Positions 46,532-54,734 of a stretch of 64,000 nt of DNA are shown piece by piece. Made by a program: the position numbers and the translations under genes. Under the pieces are notes generated by a model. The model worked only from the letters and a program-made list of their open reading frames with translations. It searched no databases and was not told the DNA's origin. This stretch comes from Gynuella sp050296195 (lineage in GTDB: Bacteria; Pseudomonadota; Gammaproteobacteria; Pseudomonadales; Natronospirillaceae). Each line of letters starts with the position of its first letter. The first letter of the stretch is position 1. The stretch lies in the NCBI RefSeq assembly GCF_050296195.1, contig NZ_JBNKRB010000054.1, one strand, 5' to 3'.

Positions 46532-48127
46532 CTACATCCGGTTAACCGCATTACTTGGTGCAAAATCCTCAACCTTCAGCGGGCTGTGGTTTTTGATGTA
46601 TTCAACCAGCATGTCCGCATCTACGAACCCTGTGTTGACGTAATTCGGGTGATCCGTAATTTTAGGATATCCATCACCGCCGGAAGCCACATAGGCATTG
46701 ACGGCCAGGCGATAGGTAGCATTCATATCCAATGGTTTACCTGCAATTTTAACATTCATGATCTTACCGTTTTTCACGTCCATACTGACGCCATCGAATT
46801 GTGCAAATGCGCCGCTGCCCGCTTCTTTGTTCGCAGCCACTGTCAGATAGTCAAACAATTCTTTGCCGGTAAAATCCACATAACTCAGCATGTTGGCAAA
46901 TGGCTGTACAGTCAGAACGTCTTTATAGGTGATATCACCGCCTTCCATATCGGCACGAATACCGCCAGAGTTCATGACGCCCACGTCTGCTTTGGTTTTT
47001 TCCTTCTGAGCTTTGGCGATCAGGTTACCTAAATTGGTTTCCTGTTTACGCACGACGCTACGATCACCTACAAAAAGGCCATTGCTGCTGCCAATAATGA
47101 CGTTCAGGGATTCGGAGCCTTTTTCCTGGTATGGAGTGAGTAGAGCCAGCATGGCAGGGTCTTCCGCAATTTCTTTTTCCATCAGGGTATAAATGGATTT
47201 GCCGTCAGCATCCTTTTCTTTTTTCTTCAGATTGACGGGAATAAGGCGATACTGGTAGTTCTGAATTTTGCCATCCTGAATGACGAGATCCAGGCGTCCA
47301 ACATATTTACCCCATTCATAAGCCTGGAGAATCAAGGTGTTGTTCTGAACATCAGGCTCGAACAATGGATTCTGGGAGTGACCGCCCACGATCACATCAA
47401 TGCCGGATACCTTGCGTGCGAGAGTTACATCACCGGGGGCATTGCCACCGTAGTTACCGTTCGCATAGTGCCCCATGTGAGTGGCTGCCACGACAATATC
47501 GGCTTTCTTGCGCAGTTCCGGAACGAGTTTTGAAGCGACGCTGACAGGGGAGCGGAAATCCAGGTCGCCGGTGTATTCAGGGTTACCGATTTTGACAGTG
47601 TCTTCGGTGGTCAGGCCCATAACCGCAATTTTATTACCCTGTACATTAAAGATTTTATAGGGCTTGAATAGGGTTTTATCGGTGCCTTTGTAAAAAATAT
47701 TCGCACTCAGGAACGGGAATCCAGCCCAGCTTTCCTGTTTTTCAAGCACTTCCCGGGAATTGTCGAATTCGTGATTACCTACCGCCATGGCGTCATAGCC
47801 AAGTGCTTTCATACCGATGAAGTCAGGTTTGGCATCCTGCAGGTCTGACTCCGGTACACCTGTATTGATGTCACCGCCGGACAATAACAGTACGCTGCCT
47901 CCTTCAGACTCAACTTCAGAACGAATGCTGTCGATGAGTGTCTTGCGGGCGGCCATGCCATATTCGCCTTTATCGTTTTTCCAGAAGCGACCATGGTGGT
48001 CGTTGGTATGCAGAATCGTCAGGTGATATTGCTTGCCTGCTTCGTACTTGGGGGACATCATTGAACAGCCGTTGATCAGGGAGATCGAAGCGATCAGTAT
48101 CGTGGCCAAAGATAGTAAGCGTTTCAT
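46532..48127 (-). CDS. UshA-type 5'-nucleotidase lipoprotein
   Basis: A 531-residue envelope enzyme that dephosphorylates extracellular or periplasmic nucleotides (and perhaps UDP-sugars) to nucleosides. Lipobox INGC (Cys21) follows the signal peptide, so it is membrane-anchored like Vibrio NutA rather than free like E. coli UshA. Metallophosphatase motifs: LTILHTNDHHGRF, LLSGGDINTG, AVGNHEFDNS, THMGHYANG, VGGHSQNPLF. The C-terminal substrate domain has NSGGIRADMEGG and YRLAVNAYVASGGDGYP. AAGGAAG upstream of ATG. The product nucleosides could enter by the BMP transporter encoded just beyond. Confidence 0.92.
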   Translation of the reverse strand: MKRLLSLATILIASISLINGCSMMSPKYEAGKQYHLTILHTNDHHGRFWKNDKGEYGMAARKTLIDSIRSEVESEGGSVLLLSGGDINTGVPESDLQDAKPDFIGMKALGYDAMAVGNHEFDNSREVLEKQESWAGFPFLSANIFYKGTDKTLFKPYKIFNVQGNKIAVMGLTTEDTVKIGNPEYTGDLDFRSPVSVASKLVPELRKKADIVVAATHMGHYANGNYGGNAPGDVTLARKVSGIDVIVGGHSQNPLFEPDVQNNTLILQAYEWGKYVGRLDLVIQDGKIQNYQYRLIPVNLKKKEKDADGKSIYTLMEKEIAEDPAMLALLTPYQEKGSESLNVIIGSSNGLFVGDRSVVRKQETNLGNLIAKAQKEKTKADVGVMNSGGIRADMEGGDITYKDVLTVQPFANMLSYVDFTGKELFDYLTVAANKEAGSGAFAQFDGVSMDVKNGKIMNVKIAGKPLDMNATYRLAVNAYVASGGDGYPKITDHPNYVNTGFVDADMLVEYIKNHSPLKVEDFAPSNAVNRM

Positions 48128-48496
48128 ATTGAGTGGCTTCCTTTGTCTTTTAGTTATCGTTTGTTGGGACTATTAGCACGTATTTTGTATGCATGATTGT
48201 GTCCAACTGTGACAGTTGGATGACATTATTGCGAGGGAGTTAATACAGCAGGCTCTGACCAAGTGGTCAACAAAAAAATGTGAAATCAATCAATTCTGTC
48301 GAAATTGTGCAGGTAGTTCCCCGCGCTGGTGCGCATTTGGTCAGTCGTGATCAATAATGGTACTAACCAGTTATGTTTATGACCGGGTCGGTACATATGC
48401 CTAAAAAATATATAGATGAAGATCCTGTAACATTTATCGTTGTTCTACCACTGTTATTAGACAAACCTGTTTGTTAATACAGCCTCTGTCTCGATC
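48128..48496. other. Regulatory gap upstream of the 5'-nucleotidase gene
   Basis: 369 bases with no convincing gene. It holds the candidate promoter/operator at 48242-48270 and a looser TTGGTCA-N4-TGATCAA match at 48337-48354. A 26-codon frame at 48397-48477 lacks supporting features. Confidence 0.55.
48242..48270 (-). promoter_or_regulatory. Candidate promoter and palindromic operator of the 5'-nucleotidase gene
   Basis: On the minus strand TTGACC is followed after 17 bp by TGTATT, a fair -35/-10 pair about 115 bp before the start codon. The -35 overlaps the palindrome TGACCA-AG-TGGTCA (48256-48269), so a protein bound there would block it. The same half-sites recur upstream of the BMP gene. 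Confidence 0.5.
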
Positions 48497-48694
48497 TTAT
48501 TCACCATTGTCTGACAGGTTAGCGGCTGCAGTTGCAGATAAATTCAGCTCCTGTTCGGAGTATTCGGCAGATACTGACAGTGCCTGTTTCCTGGAGACGA
48601 GAACGCCACAGTGTTGACAAAACCAATCCTGACAGCCGCATGCTCTCAACTGTTCAAGTAAGTTTTTACAGTGGGGACAAAATTTTTTGACCAT
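48497..48694 (-). CDS. Zinc-ribbon protein, YfgJ-like
   Basis: A 65-residue protein with two CxxC knuckles (FCPHC and WFCQHC) and the connecting LLEQLRACGCQDW. This matches the second half of E. coli YfgJ (CPDCHQPLQVLKACGAVDYFCQ), a zinc-ribbon protein of unknown function. The last 20 residues are variable and acidic. ATG start with a poor ribosome binding site. It lies alone between the nucleotidase promoter region and the BMP operon and reads towards the former. Confidence 0.72.
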   Translation of the reverse strand: MVKKFCPHCKNLLEQLRACGCQDWFCQHCGVLVSRKQALSVSAEYSEQELNLSATAAANLSDNGE

Positions 48695-48750
48695 ATGGTT
48701 AACTTTTGCGGTAATGTTGGCTTATTATCTGCTGTAGGGTTTGATTCAAG

Positions 48751-48775
48751 TTGACCATGATCAGGTTATGGTCAA
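48751..48775. promoter_or_regulatory. Inverted repeat upstream of the BMP operon
   Basis: TTGACCAT and ATGGTCAA form a perfect 8-bp inverted repeat with a 9-bp spacer, 134 bp before the substrate-binding protein start. A second palindrome ACCAA-A-TTGGT lies at 48790-48800. The TTGACCA/TGGTCAA half-sites match those in front of the 5'-nucleotidase gene, suggesting one dimeric regulator for both. Confidence 0.5.
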
Positions 48776-48908
48776 AGAAGCACCGATTTACCAAATTGGT
48801 GTTAGTTGATCAAGAATAGAGCTTCAATTTGTTTAAGCAAATTGCTAATTTAGCGGCGCTTTGAAGCTCGATATAATTAAAAACTGTAAACCCAAGGGGA
48901 AAGTCACC

Positions 48909-49913
48909 ATGAATGGTTTTATCAAAGTCGCGGCTGCCGCCGCTGTTGCTTTGTCTGCATCTGTTTCGATGGCAGCAAAGTTTGCTCCTGCCGTTATTTA
49001 TGATCAGGCTGGTAAGAACGACAAGTCGTTTAATGAAGCTGTATATAAAGATGGTGTTTTGCCATTTACAGCAGATACTGGTGTTAAAGTCCGTGAATTT
49101 GAACCTCAGAATGAAGCTCAAATGGAACAGGGTTTACGACGCCTGGCACAACGCGGTAACAGTCCGATTATCGCAGTTGGTTTCACCTATGATTCGCCAT
49201 TGAAGAAGGTGGCCAAAGAATTCCCGGACATACAGTTTGCTATTATCGATTCTGTTATTGACCTCCCCAATGTTCAATCCATCGTTTTTGCTGAGCACGA
49301 AGGTTCATTCCTGGTAGGTGCATTGGCTGCTATGAAGAGTAAAACCGGTGCCGTCGGTTTTATCGGTGGTATGGATATTCCTCTGATTCGTAAATTCGCC
49401 TGTGGATATGTCCAGGGTGCTAAATATGTAAACCCGAATATTTCCGTGTTTGAAAACATGACAGGTACTACGCCTGCTGCCTGGGGGGATCCGGCCAAAG
49501 GTGCAGAGCTGGCCAAGGCCCAGTTTTCCAAAGGTGCTGACGTGGTCTATGCTGCGGCAGGTGGTACAGGTATCGGTGTTTATCAGGCTGCCAAAGATGA
49601 AGGCAAATATGCTATTGGTGTAGATTCCAATCAGAATTATATGCAGCCAGGAACCATGCTAACGTCGATGACCAAAAAAGTGGGCGACGCATCTTACCAG
49701 TCCTGGAAAGAGGCTCAGGAAGGTACCTGGAAAGGTGGCCTGAAAGTGATGAATCTTGCTGCCAATGGTGTTGACTGGGCATTGGATGAATACAACAAAG
49801 ATCTGATCACTGATGATATGAAAGCCAAAATGGATTCGATTAAAGAAGATATCAAATCCGGCAAAATTAAAGTATATGACTACATGACTTCAAACAGTTG
49901 TGACATACAGTGA
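48909..49913 (+). CDS. BMP-family nucleoside-binding protein of an ABC importer
   Basis: A 334-residue periplasmic binding protein of the BMP (basic membrane protein)/Med family, which brings purine or pyrimidine nucleosides to an ABC permease. The ATG reading MNGFIKVAAAAAVALSAS gives a Sec signal peptide cut after SMAA or nearby, and AAGGGG precedes it; a TTG 16 codons upstream is not used. Family segments: YDQAGKNDKSFNEAVYKG-like stretch at residues 30-46, IIAVGFTY, FLVGALAA, VGFIGGMDIPLIRKFACGY and DSNQNYMQPG. No lipobox is present. First gene of the importer operon; a hairpin follows it, then ATPase and two permease genes. Confidence 0.93.
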   Translation: MNGFIKVAAAAAVALSASVSMAAKFAPAVIYDQAGKNDKSFNEAVYKDGVLPFTADTGVKVREFEPQNEAQMEQGLRRLAQRGNSPIIAVGFTYDSPLKKVAKEFPDIQFAIIDSVIDLPNVQSIVFAEHEGSFLVGALAAMKSKTGAVGFIGGMDIPLIRKFACGYVQGAKYVNPNISVFENMTGTTPAAWGDPAKGAELAKAQFSKGADVVYAAAGGTGIGVYQAAKDEGKYAIGVDSNQNYMQPGTMLTSMTKKVGDASYQSWKEAQEGTWKGGLKVMNLAANGVDWALDEYNKDLITDDMKAKMDSIKEDIKSGKIKVYDYMTSNSCDIQ

Positions 49914-49935
49914 GCTAATAGAATAAGAACTATAT

Positions 49936-49968
49936 AAGGCGGTTTATCGCAAGGTAACCGCCTTTTTT
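49936..49968 (+). terminator. Intra-operon hairpin after the binding-protein gene
   Basis: AAGGCGGTT and AACCGCCTT form a perfect 9-bp stem with an 11-nt loop, ending in six T. Such partial terminators usually sit after the binding-protein gene of ABC operons, letting it be made in excess over the ATPase and permeases; it also protects the 3' end of the short transcript. Confidence 0.85.
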
Positions 49969-50202
49969 AATTAACACAGTTACGCTGTTTAATGAGTCTG
50001 TTGGATAACGAAATGCCTGATACAGGTCTTTGACTGGCTGCATTTTGATATTTCCAGCGACTCAGACAGCCCCGAAAAACTCACAGGATTGAAACGGTTT
50101 GGTACCGGATTTTTCAGGGTGAAAGGGTAGATGTATCAGGACGATGCATTTGCGCACCTGGTTTATAAGTTACCTGTATAGCAGGCCCAGCACGGTGATG
50201 AT

Positions 50203-51753
50203 ATGACAGACTCTCTCGCCATAGAGCTTCGCGGTATCGATAAGCGGTTTGGTGACGTTCACGCCAATAAATATATCGATTTAAAAGTTAAAAAAGGCAC
50301 GATTCACGGAATTGTCGGAGAAAACGGTGCCGGTAAATCAACCCTGATGAGCATTATCTACGGATTTTATCAGGCAGATGCCGGTGACATTCTGATAGAT
50401 GGTCAAGTGGTTCATATTAAGGGTTCTCAGGATGCCATCAATGCCGGTATCGGCATGGTGCATCAGCATTTCATGCTGGTGGATAATTTTAGTGTTTTGG
50501 AAAACGTTATGCTGGGAACTGAGGGCGGCATGATGTTACGTCAGGGAATGGGGGCGGCCCGCACTGAACTGCAACGATTGGCAAACGACTATGGGCTCGA
50601 TATTGATCCGGATGCCATTGTTGAGGAGTTACCGGTTGGGTTGCAGCAGCGGGTGGAGATTCTCAAGGCCTTATATCGTGGTGCCAAAGTTTTGATTCTG
50701 GATGAACCGACCGGTGTGCTGACTCCGCAGGAAACCGAACATCTGTTTAAGATTCTGGCTTCGCTGAAGGAGCGGGGGACTACGGTAATTCTGATCACCC
50801 ATAAACTTCGGGAAATTATGGCGGCGACGGATCACGTTTCTGTCATGCGGCGAGGTGAAATGGTGGCTCATGTGGATACCCCCAATACCAACCGTGAAGA
50901 ACTGGCCGAACTGATGGTGGGACGAAAAGTGCGTTTTAAGGTTGAACGCGAGGCTCATGAGCCTGGTAAAGCACTGTTATCCGTTAAGGATGTTGTCGTT
51001 CGTGAAGGTGGTGTGGATCGTCTCAAGAACATTAGTTTTGAGGTCCATGAAGGTGAAATTCTGGGTGTGGCAGGTGTTAGCGGCAATGGTCAGTCAGAGT
51101 TGCTGGAAGCATTGTCAGGTATTCGTCCAATCAATGGCGGTGTCATAGAGCTGAACGGCCACCAGATTACCGCAGAGTATCATATGGATCCTTATCAGGT
51201 TCGAGGCATTGGTGTAGGGCACGTCCCTGAAGATCGCCATAAGATGGGGTTGATCAACAAGTTTGATGCTCAGGAAGCTTTTATTCTCGGCTATCACCGG
51301 AAAGCTGAGTACAACCATATGTTTTTACAGAATAAAGCTGCCATTCTTAAAGATTGTCAGGAAAAAATGGATACCTGGGATGTCAGGCCTGCAGATCCCA
51401 ATTTGAAAACCGCTAACTTTTCCGGCGGTAATCAACAAAAACTGGTGATTGCCCGTGAAGTTGAGCAGGACCCCGACGTCCTGTTAGTGGGGCAACCGAC
51501 GCGGGGGGTCGACATCGGTGCTATCGAGTTCATTCATAAGCGTATCGTTGAAATGCGTAATGCCGGTAAAGCAGTGTTATTGGTTTCCGTTGAGCTGGAT
51601 GAAATTATGAGCCTGGCAGATCGGATCATTGTAATGTTCGACGGTAATATCGTCGGTGAAATCTCCAGTGATCAGGCTGATGAAAAAACCCTGGGCCTGA
51701 TGATGGCCAATTGTATTCCCGATCATCTGCAGCAGGCTGGAGGAAACGCATGA
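50203..51753 (+). CDS. ABC importer ATPase (BMP/nucleoside type, duplicated NBD)
   Basis: A 516-residue ATPase with two ABC domains, as in sugar and nucleoside importers (RbsA, NupA). The N-terminal domain has GENGAGKSTL (near residues 38-47), LPVGLQQRVEIL in place of the usual signature, and LILDEPTGVLTPQ. The C-terminal domain has the substituted loop GVSGNGQSELLEAL, in which the Walker lysine is replaced, and the signature FSGGNQQKLVIARE with GQPTRGVD. The degenerate second site is normal for this family. 289 bp follow the binding-protein gene, so a second promoter is possible. Its stop overlaps the next start (ATGA). Confidence 0.93.
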   Translation: MTDSLAIELRGIDKRFGDVHANKYIDLKVKKGTIHGIVGENGAGKSTLMSIIYGFYQADAGDILIDGQVVHIKGSQDAINAGIGMVHQHFMLVDNFSVLENVMLGTEGGMMLRQGMGAARTELQRLANDYGLDIDPDAIVEELPVGLQQRVEILKALYRGAKVLILDEPTGVLTPQETEHLFKILASLKERGTTVILITHKLREIMAATDHVSVMRRGEMVAHVDTPNTNREELAELMVGRKVRFKVEREAHEPGKALLSVKDVVVREGGVDRLKNISFEVHEGEILGVAGVSGNGQSELLEALSGIRPINGGVIELNGHQITAEYHMDPYQVRGIGVGHVPEDRHKMGLINKFDAQEAFILGYHRKAEYNHMFLQNKAAILKDCQEKMDTWDVRPADPNLKTANFSGGNQQKLVIAREVEQDPDVLLVGQPTRGVDIGAIEFIHKRIVEMRNAGKAVLLVSVELDEIMSLADRIIVMFDGNIVGEISSDQADEKTLGLMMANCIPDHLQQAGGNA

Positions 51754-52880
51754 GTCAGCAACGTATTCCCGCATGGATTAATTATGCCGTTATCCCGGTG
51801 TTGAACGTTTTGGCCGCATTCCTGGTATCGGCAATGGTATTTATTTATATCGGTGTCAGCCCAATCGATGCCGCCAAGGTTATGTGGCAGGGAGCATTTG
51901 GTTACTCCGAAGGTTGGGGGTATACCCTTTATTACACAACCGGCTTTATTTTTACCGGTCTTGCCGTGGCCGTGGCATTCAGTGCACAACTGTTCAATAT
52001 TGGTGGTGAAGGTCAGGCCTATCTGGGAGGGCTGGGAGTAGCGCTCGTTTCGTTGTGGTTGGGTAATTCATTGCCAGCGATTATCGTTGTGCCGTTGGTG
52101 ATTATTGCTGCGGGTGTTTTCGGCGCTGCGTGGGCATATATCCCGGCCTATTTGCAGGCCAAGCGTGGCAGTCATATCGTTATCACCACGATCATGTTTA
52201 ATCTGATCAGTAACTCTCTGATGGGCTATATGCTGGTGCAAGTGCTTAAACCTGCAGCCAGTATGGCATCTGAATCCGCCATCCTGCCGGAAAACAGCTG
52301 GATACCCAGAATGCACGAGGTGCTGGCATTAGTGGGTATCGATGTTACACCAACTCCCTGGAACCTCTCTTTTGTGTTTGCGCTGTTGTGTTGTGTCTTC
52401 GTCTGGTTGTTCCTGTGGCATACCCGGTGGGGGTATGAAATCCGTGCCTTTGGCGCTAATGCTTCTGCGTCTGCTTACGCTGGGGTCAGTTCGGTTAAAA
52501 TCGTGCTGCTGGCGATGATCCTGTCTGGCATGTTGTCCGGATTTTTCGCGCTCAATGCGATATCCGGGGATGTGCATCAGTTGAAACTCAATTATGTCGC
52601 GGGGTTTGGCTTTACGGGTATTGCGGTGGCTCTGATGGGACGAAACCATCCGGTGGGTATCATTCTGGCCAGTCTGTTGTTTGGTTTTCTTTATCAGGGT
52701 GGTGCAGAGTTGGCGTTTGAGTTCCCAGGTGTGGACAGCAAAATTATTGTGGTACTGCAGGGGCTGATCATTTTGTTCAGTGGGGCTCTGGAATATATGT
52801 TTAAACCGAGCGTGGAGAAACTCTATCTCTCACTGACATCTTCCCGTTCGGAAAATGATGAGGAGGCACAAAATGCTTGA
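51750..52880 (+). CDS. ABC importer permease 1 (nucleoside type)
   Basis: A 376-residue inner-membrane permease of the BPD_transp_2 family, with about nine helices. Start at the ATG inside ATGA, after GGAGG; this overlaps the ATPase stop and implies translational coupling. Helices include residues 12-34, 60-82 and 89-110, and the family segments FNIGGEGQAYLGGLG and KRGSHIVITTIMFNLI are visible. The conserved AVALMGRNHPVG region near residue 300 is the ATPase-contact and pore part. It forms a heterodimer with the next gene product. Confidence 0.93.
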   Translation: MSQQRIPAWINYAVIPVLNVLAAFLVSAMVFIYIGVSPIDAAKVMWQGAFGYSEGWGYTLYYTTGFIFTGLAVAVAFSAQLFNIGGEGQAYLGGLGVALVSLWLGNSLPAIIVVPLVIIAAGVFGAAWAYIPAYLQAKRGSHIVITTIMFNLISNSLMGYMLVQVLKPAASMASESAILPENSWIPRMHEVLALVGIDVTPTPWNLSFVFALLCCVFVWLFLWHTRWGYEIRAFGANASASAYAGVSSVKIVLLAMILSGMLSGFFALNAISGDVHQLKLNYVAGFGFTGIAVALMGRNHPVGIILASLLFGFLYQGGAELAFEFPGVDSKIIVVLQGLIILFSGALEYMFKPSVEKLYLSLTSSRSENDEEAQNA

Positions 52881-53856
52881 GTTTTGGTTTAACTGGATCA
52901 TTTTGCCTCTGGACAGCATGTTGCGATTGTCAACGCCGCTGGTGTTGTGCGCACTTGCTGGTATGTTTTCCGAGCGTTCCGGGGTGGTGAATATTGCTCT
53001 GGAAGGTATGTTGCTTGCGGCGGCATTTGCGGCAGCTGCGGGGGCTTTCGTCAGTGGCTCTGCCTGGATCGGAATGCTGGCTGCCATGGGTACCACTATT
53101 GCGTTATCGATGTTGCATGGCTTTGCGACTATCACTCACCGGGGCAATCAGATCGTGTCCGGTATGGCGATTAATATTCTGGTGACCGGGGCCACGGTGA
53201 TTCTGGGGCGCTATTGGTTTAATCAGGGAGGACAGACGCCCAATTTACAGGGAGATGCGCGTTTTGAGTCAATCCACTGGTGGGGTGCCGAAAAAGCCAT
53301 GGATATCCCCATCATCGGTCCGATTTACGGTGAAATTCTGAGTGGTCATTCCATCGTATTGTATCTCGCGTTTGCGCTGGTACCTTTGAGTTGGTTCATT
53401 CTGTTCCGTACCCGTTTCGGTTTGCGCCTGCGAGCAGTGGGTGAGAGCCCTGCTGCGGTCGATACGGCGGGGATTTCGGTCATTAAAATGCGTTACCTGG
53501 CGTTGGTTGTTTGCGGTATTCTGACTGGCGTTGCCGGCTCATACCTGTCTACCGGTGGTAATGTGGCGCAGTTCATTCCCAATATGAGTGCTGGTAAGGG
53601 CTATATTGCGCTGGCTGCGTTGATTTTTGGTAAATGGCGCCCAGTACCGGCCATGTTCGGCTGTTTCCTGTTTGGCCTGTTGGAAGCTTATGCCATTCGG
53701 CTTCAGGGGGTGGAGATTCTGGGTATAGGAGCGATTCCTGTGCAGTTTATTGAAATGGTGCCGTATGTTTTGACCGTGGTTCTGCTGGCGGGCTTTATCG
53801 GTCAATCCCGGGCGCCAAAAGCGGTCGGTATCCCCTATGTAAAAGAACGGGAATAA
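52873..53856 (+). CDS. ABC importer permease 2 (nucleoside type)
   Basis: A 327-residue permease of the same family as its neighbour, shorter at the N-terminus. Start ATG with AGGAGG six bases upstream overlaps the previous stop by 8 bp. Helices begin at about residues 16-38, and it carries the hallmark SERSGVVNIALEGMLL, HRGNQIVSGMAINIL and GVAGSYLSTGGNV. The C-terminal segment FGKWRPVPAMFGCFLFGL precedes a last helix. Last gene of the importer operon; a 7-8 bp GC hairpin (53874-53899) follows without a T run, directly before the second MITE copy. Confidence 0.93.
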   Translation: MLEFWFNWIILPLDSMLRLSTPLVLCALAGMFSERSGVVNIALEGMLLAAAFAAAAGAFVSGSAWIGMLAAMGTTIALSMLHGFATITHRGNQIVSGMAINILVTGATVILGRYWFNQGGQTPNLQGDARFESIHWWGAEKAMDIPIIGPIYGEILSGHSIVLYLAFALVPLSWFILFRTRFGLRLRAVGESPAAVDTAGISVIKMRYLALVVCGILTGVAGSYLSTGGNVAQFIPNMSAGKGYIALAALIFGKWRPVPAMFGCFLFGLLEAYAIRLQGVEILGIGAIPVQFIEMVPYVLTVVLLAGFIGQSRAPKAVGIPYVKERE

Positions 53857-53873
53857 CCGTTCGTTTGTCATTG

Positions 53874-53899
53874 CTCCCGGCGCTCACAAGGGCCGGGAG
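53874..53899 (+). terminator. Possible terminator at the end of the importer operon
   Basis: CTCCCGGC and GCCGGGAG form an 8-bp GC-rich stem around a 10-nt loop, 17 bases after the permease stop. It lacks the T run, which may have been lost or displaced by the neighbouring MITE insertion. Confidence 0.45.
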
Positions 53900-53907
53900 T
53901 CCGTTCT

Positions 53908-54049
53908 GGAACCTCTGAAAAATGGCCTATTTTCGCGCATGACGTTGTCAGGCCCCGTCTCGTATTCTCATTTACACCCGTAAATTGCGGTGTTGCGAGT
54001 GGTACTTCCTCGTCTGCATCAAAACTATTCCTATTTTTTTAGAGGCCCC
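53908..54049. mobile_element. 142-bp MITE, IS5-like ends, copy B
   Basis: The second copy of the element at 42678-42818, in the same orientation. Left end GGAACCTCTGAAAAATGG; right end read inward GGGGCCTCTAAAAAAATAG. It is one base longer and about 85% identical by eye. No target duplication is visible (TTCT on the left, ATCG on the right), so it is probably an older copy or was rearranged after insertion. Confidence 0.8.
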
Positions 54050-54734
54050 ATCGTTCTTATGTTTGCTGGCAACCGAAATACTGCCAGTCCCCAGATTGAT
54101 CTTAGCGGTCATGCCCATCCCCCTGATGAGCGCTTTAACACCATGAGTTTTTGGCTGTACCAGCCGAGTGTCAAATCCAGCAAAACATCGTTAATGACGA
54201 AGGTTTATCCGTATGCCGATTCATACTCATGGAAAGTTCGTACCGTCCTGGATATGGTGAGGGAAACATCAAACAGTCGTTATCACGTGTTTTGATATTG
54301 GTTACCATTCTGGCCTGTGGTGTCTCCCTGAAGACCCAGGGTTATACTGGTCATTGATGTCAGTAGACCAACCACGAATATCATTTTTATTGTTTCGGCG
54401 GATGACAGTTTGTCGACAGCTTTCTTGCCATTGATGGAAAAATGCAGGGTCAAAGCAAAATCGGATTGGATGGGATAGAGCCCGGAGGCAGATCACCGCT
54501 GGAATGAACGACCACAACGCATTTCATTCGCAACATCCTCCATTTGGTGAAAAATGGTCATCTCATAAGCTGCAATGGTTATTGCAGTAACTGGCTCAGT
54601 GGTTATAACCCGGTCATTCGTTATGCTGTACTGAGAGTATGAAAATGAGATGTGTCATTATTGGCCTTGCGCCAATGTTAGGCCATGATATCAATGGGGT
54701 TTACGCTACCTCACCGGACTTTATGATTGGGTTA

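Larger units (their letters stand above)
53857..54734. other. Gene-poor region with a MITE and no recognised gene
   Basis: 878 bases. The first 50 contain a hairpin CTCCCGGC/GCCGGGAG (53874-53899), then the 142-bp MITE. The remaining 680 bases hold several short frames on both strands (for example 53990-54295 plus and 54302-54517 minus) with no ribosome binding site, family motif or codon pattern I could support. It may be decayed coding DNA. Confidence 0.55.

Noticed and set aside
48397..48477. 26-codon frame MPKKYIDEDP in the nucleotidase upstream gap
   Set aside because: No ribosome binding site, no conservation information, and chance is likely at this length.
53990..54295. 101-codon frame overlapping the second MITE
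   Set aside because: It begins inside the element and shows no motif; likely chance in a gene-poor region.
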